A stretch of DNA of 64,000 bases from positions 16,947 to 80,946 of the forward strand of contig JAJDUH010000071.1 in the NCBI GenBank assembly GCA_022826805.1, in the 5' to 3' direction. Shown here one piece after another: positions 61,554-64,000 of this stretch. The stretch's first letter is position 1, and every line of letters starts with the position of its first letter. Below the pieces are notes generated by a model. That model was not told the DNA's origin. It saw nothing but the letters and a program-made list of their open reading frames with translations, and did no database searches. Source of the stretch: Candidatus Poribacteria bacterium (GTDB lineage Bacteria > Poribacteria > WGA-4E > WGA-3G). The translations under genes and the position numbers were made by a program.

Positions 61554-63020
61554 TTACTTTTGATTGTCTAATTCTGCTTGGATATTCTGGAATTGTGCTA
61601 ACGCAGCTTCTAAGTTCTTAGTGATTTCCCCTACCAATACATCTGGGGTCGGAAGGTCTGCCACATCTTCAAACGAGTCCTCATTGAACCAGAAGATGTC
61701 AAGGTTGACGTGCTCGCGTTCAATAAGTTCATTGTAACTAAAAACGCGGAACCGCTCGGTTTCTATTCGTGCTTCGCGGTTCTCTGGTTTGTAAACAGCG
61801 ATAAAATCTTGTAGGTCGGTGTCTGTCAGTGGGTTTGTCTTGAGTGTAAAACGTTTATCCGTCCGTAGATCATAAATCCAGAGTTTCTGGGTCCACGGTT
61901 CTTCGCTTGCAGGACGCTTATCGAAAAAGAGCACATTTGCCTTGACCCCTTGGGCGTAGAAGATACCGGTAGGCAATCGTAGGAGGGTATGGACATCAAA
62001 TTGTTTCAGCAGCTGCTGACGAATTATTTCCCCTGCTCCGCGTTCAAATAAGACATTATCTGGAAGAACAACGGCAGCGCGTCCATCTGTTTTTAAAATA
62101 GTTTTGATGTGTTGGAGGAAATTGAACTGTTTATTTGAAGTTGTTGCCCAGAAATCGTCGCGTTCATAAGTAAGTGAAGCACTGTTCCGTTTACTGCCAT
62201 CAGTAGAGATTGTGATATTACTCCTATTACCGAAAGGTGGATTGGTAAGCACCATGTCGTAGCGGTTACCAGGGTCGCGACTCAGACTATCAGCAGTCGT
62301 AATTGGACTCTCGGTTCCCCCAATACCGTGCAGATATAGATTCATCACGCAGAGGCGAACGACGTTGTCAACAATGTCTGTACCAGCAAAGGTGTTAAAT
62401 CTTAGAAACTCTTTCTGTTCGCGGGTCATCATACTGCTGTAATTTTCGGAAATATAGTCGTGTGCCGCGAGAAAGAAACCACCCGTGCCGCACGCAGGGT
62501 CACAGACAGTTCGCATGGGAGACGGACGCATCACTGTAATCATTGCTTTGATGAGGGGACGCGGTGTGAAGTACTGCCCCGCCCCGCTTTTGGTATCTTC
62601 AGCGTTTTTCTGTAGCAGTCCTTCGTAGATAGTGCCTTTAATGTCGGCAGTCATCCCGCTCCAGTTCTCTGCGTTGATGAGATGGATAAGTCGTTGCAGG
62701 TTCGCGGGTGTCTGAATGCGATTTTGCGATTTTCGGAAAATTACACCGAGTAAACCTTGCGCGTTACTCAACTCCCTCAGAATTTTAACGTATTGCGCCT
62801 CTAACTCGGTACCACTCTCTTTGAGAAGGCTCTCCCAATCCAAATCAGCGGGGATAGTTGGCGGTTTGTTGAAGGGAGGTTTTGTCTGTTCGTCAGCAAG
62901 TTTGAGAAACAGCAGATAGGTAAGTTGTTCGACATAATCTGCGTAGCTGACGCCGTCGTCTCGAAGGACGTTACAGAAATTCCAGAGTTTTTGGACAATT
63001 GTTGCAGATTCGTTTGACAT
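61554..63020 (-). CDS. hsdM: Type I restriction methyltransferase subunit HsdM, second family
   Basis: 488 residues. Helical domain (QKLWNFCNVLRDDGVSYADYVEQLTYLLFLKLADE) and methylase domain with SAM motif DPACGTGGFF (174-183) and catalytic NPPFG (about 265). It belongs to the HsdM group with the DDGxSYxDYVEQL start, different from the one at 26470. No hsdS or hsdR is visible on this side, and it is followed without a gap by the nucleotidyltransferase-DUF89 gene, so any subunits may lie beyond the right edge or be missing. Confidence 0.92.
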   Translation of the reverse strand: MSNESATIVQKLWNFCNVLRDDGVSYADYVEQLTYLLFLKLADEQTKPPFNKPPTIPADLDWESLLKESGTELEAQYVKILRELSNAQGLLGVIFRKSQNRIQTPANLQRLIHLINAENWSGMTADIKGTIYEGLLQKNAEDTKSGAGQYFTPRPLIKAMITVMRPSPMRTVCDPACGTGGFFLAAHDYISENYSSMMTREQKEFLRFNTFAGTDIVDNVVRLCVMNLYLHGIGGTESPITTADSLSRDPGNRYDMVLTNPPFGNRSNITISTDGSKRNSASLTYERDDFWATTSNKQFNFLQHIKTILKTDGRAAVVLPDNVLFERGAGEIIRQQLLKQFDVHTLLRLPTGIFYAQGVKANVLFFDKRPASEEPWTQKLWIYDLRTDKRFTLKTNPLTDTDLQDFIAVYKPENREARIETERFRVFSYNELIEREHVNLDIFWFNEDSFEDVADLPTPDVLVGEITKNLEAALAQFQNIQAELDNQK

Positions 63021-63079
63021 AGAAAAACCTCAATAATGTATAAAAAGAAGTTTGTTCAGGTGGGATGGAAATTAACACG

Positions 63080-63505
63080 CTATTGAGAGGATAAGGCCTT
63101 TAACGTTGGAAGGAAATGGACAAGTGAGGCTAAATCGGTTAATAAGCAAGTTCCTTTGACTTCATCCGTGCTCCCTAAAGAAGCCCCATAAACCACTTGA
63201 TTATCGCCATATATGCTCATCGTTGCTATCCCTTTACCGTCTGTTGAACGCCATTCAAACCCAATTCCTCCATCCATCAACCAGCCAAGGTCAGCCGTAG
63301 GGACGTTATAATCAAAAAGAATTTCTAATAACAAATACGTATCGCGATAAGCAGAATCTTGAACCTGATCAATCTCCTTATCCAAGGCACAAGCTTCCTC
63401 TGCTTCTTGGCGAATTTCATCTAATTCACGTTGCACCTGTTTCCGAAACAGCATTTTGTCTGTAGGCGGTAAAGGGAAATGATATTCCTTTTGCTCGACT
63501 TCCAT
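63080..63505 (-). CDS. Hypothetical protein upstream of hsdM
   Basis: 141 residues; I do not recognise the family with certainty. The N-terminal half is a charged coiled-coil-like helix (VQRELDEIRQEAEEACALDKE), and the C-terminal half a beta-rich domain (GGIGFEWRSTDGKGIATMSIYGDNQVVYGASLG). It lies 28 bases after a PIN-type protein and runs in the same direction, so it may be its partner in a toxin-antitoxin-like pair. Confidence 0.6.
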   Translation of the reverse strand: MEVEQKEYHFPLPPTDKMLFRKQVQRELDEIRQEAEEACALDKEIDQVQDSAYRDTYLLLEILFDYNVPTADLGWLMDGGIGFEWRSTDGKGIATMSIYGDNQVVYGASLGSTDEVKGTCLLTDLASLVHFLPTLKALSSQ

Positions 63506-63533
63506 AATGTTTTTCTACCTAAGAGTGGCTGTA

Positions 63534-63998
63534 TTATTTTAAAAGAGGTACAAAGCCAGCTTGTTCAAAGTGGTGATCTGCAGTCAAGGCTTTAGTCATG
63601 CCTCGCTCTTCCATCACAATAAAACTGACAGCGTCAACAAGGCTCCATTTTTTATCCAACCGATTTACGAGCAATTGCCATGCTTTCTCGTCTAACACTT
63701 CGTCTACATGAACGATTTCCACCCAATCGGCCGAGCGGATAGTCTCAATATTGTTTAGAACAGCTGAACGATACTGCCCACGAGAACTGAGTAGAACAAT
63801 TAGTTCACTTAAAACATAGTTTGTTGTGACAACATATTGATTGTTTTGTTGCCACCGTTTCACTAGTGCTTTGTCAAGATTATCTTGACGTTTAAGTTGA
63901 AGGTTGTTATGCTTGTGGGTCCATATCCGAATACTCACCTTGTGAGGATTGTATGCCAGCGAAATGTCACCACGTGCGACTCGATGCCTGTCAACGCG
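63534..63998 (-). CDS. PIN-type toxin-like protein, N-terminus not recognisable, runs to window edge
   Basis: The track gives GTG at 63938, but the frame is open to the window edge without a stop (…RHRVARGDISLAYNPHKVSIRIW), so the 5' end is undefined. The visible part fits a PIN domain: NQYVVTTNYVLSELIVLL, EKAWQLLVNRLDKKWSLVDAVSFIVMEERG and KALTADHHFEQAGFVPLL. The first PIN strand with its catalytic Asp (normally VDTSAWIAL) is not present in the expected place, so the gene may be fused or damaged near the start. Confidence 0.6.
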   Translation of the reverse strand, partial: RVDRHRVARGDISLAYNPHKVSIRIWTHKHNNLQLKRQDNLDKALVKRWQQNNQYVVTTNYVLSELIVLLSSRGQYRSAVLNNIETIRSADWVEIVHVDEVLDEKAWQLLVNRLDKKWSLVDAVSFIVMEERGMTKALTADHHFEQAGFVPLLK

Positions 63999-64000
63999 AT

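Overview
The window looks like chromosomal DNA from a diderm (Gram-negative type) bacterium, most likely a member of Candidatus Poribacteria or a close relative. This is an inference. LptD and SurA homologues imply an outer membrane. One large secreted protein ends in a FlgD-like 'NYPNPFNPETWIPYQL' domain that I associate with Poribacteria. Sulfatase and sugar-acid genes fit that lifestyle, and intergenic regions are crowded with short palindromes. There is no rRNA, intact tRNA, CRISPR array, integrase or transposase in the window.

Layout. 1-1.2 kb: the end of a Rad50/SbcC-like zinc-hook ATPase. 1.7-11 kb: secreted and envelope proteins (a zincin-LRR-YWTD-propeller-FlgD mosaic, a W/YAQ-repeat propeller, an FN3 lipoprotein, DUF5683-like and DUF3108 proteins) plus a SixA-like phosphatase. 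11.2-22.6 kb: mfd followed by an outer-membrane biogenesis cluster of two parvulin-like proteins, a SurA-like tandem parvulin, and a 1386-residue LptD whose early barrel is interrupted by a tandem parvulin module and an acidic linker. 22.8-26.4 kb: two SDR oxidoreductases, a 2H phosphoesterase and a branched-chain-amino-acid-type binding lipoprotein. 26.4-37.8 kb: a type I restriction-modification locus (hsdM, hsdS, hsdR) with cargo between its subunits: a DUF433/DUF5615 toxin-antitoxin pair, a DUF2806 gene cut by a 66-bp in-frame duplication, a second antitoxin/PIN pair, an Rpn-tail-like protein, and an overlapping AAA ATPase / TOPRIM-like / PIN trio. 37.8-45.6 kb: a PPi-type phosphofructokinase, a ThDP enzyme, a glycoside-hydrolase-like protein and two tandem MacB/FtsX-type permeases. 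45.7-48.8 kb: a Uma2 nuclease, a NucS-like nuclease and an orphan D12-class adenine methylase. 48.8-54.9 kb: 2-hydroxyacid dehydrogenase, KDG-kinase-like PfkB, small zinc-ribbon membrane protein, enolase-superfamily enzyme, MFS transporter and a Tat-exported molybdopterin oxidoreductase, probably a sugar-acid/periplasmic redox block. 55-64 kb: a PD-(D/E)XK-like protein, a sulfatase, a CapK/PaaK-like adenylate-forming enzyme, a nucleotidyltransferase-DUF89 fusion, a second unrelated hsdM, and a PIN-type pair running off the right edge.

Intergenic DNA. Most gaps carry hairpins with the tetranucleotide GTAG (or CTAC on the other side) at their foot, which is the hallmark of REP elements mobilised by RAYT/TnpA-REP enzymes. 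Some are simple hairpins, some form tandem arrays with covarying stems, and several are nested, one palindrome split by another. A 40-bp piece covering the 3' end of hsdM and an embedded promoter is repeated near 22.65 kb.

The most unusual items are the LptD/parvulin fusion, the nucleotidyltransferase-DUF89 fusion, the AAA/TOPRIM-like/PIN trio inside the restriction locus, and the nested GTAG hairpins.
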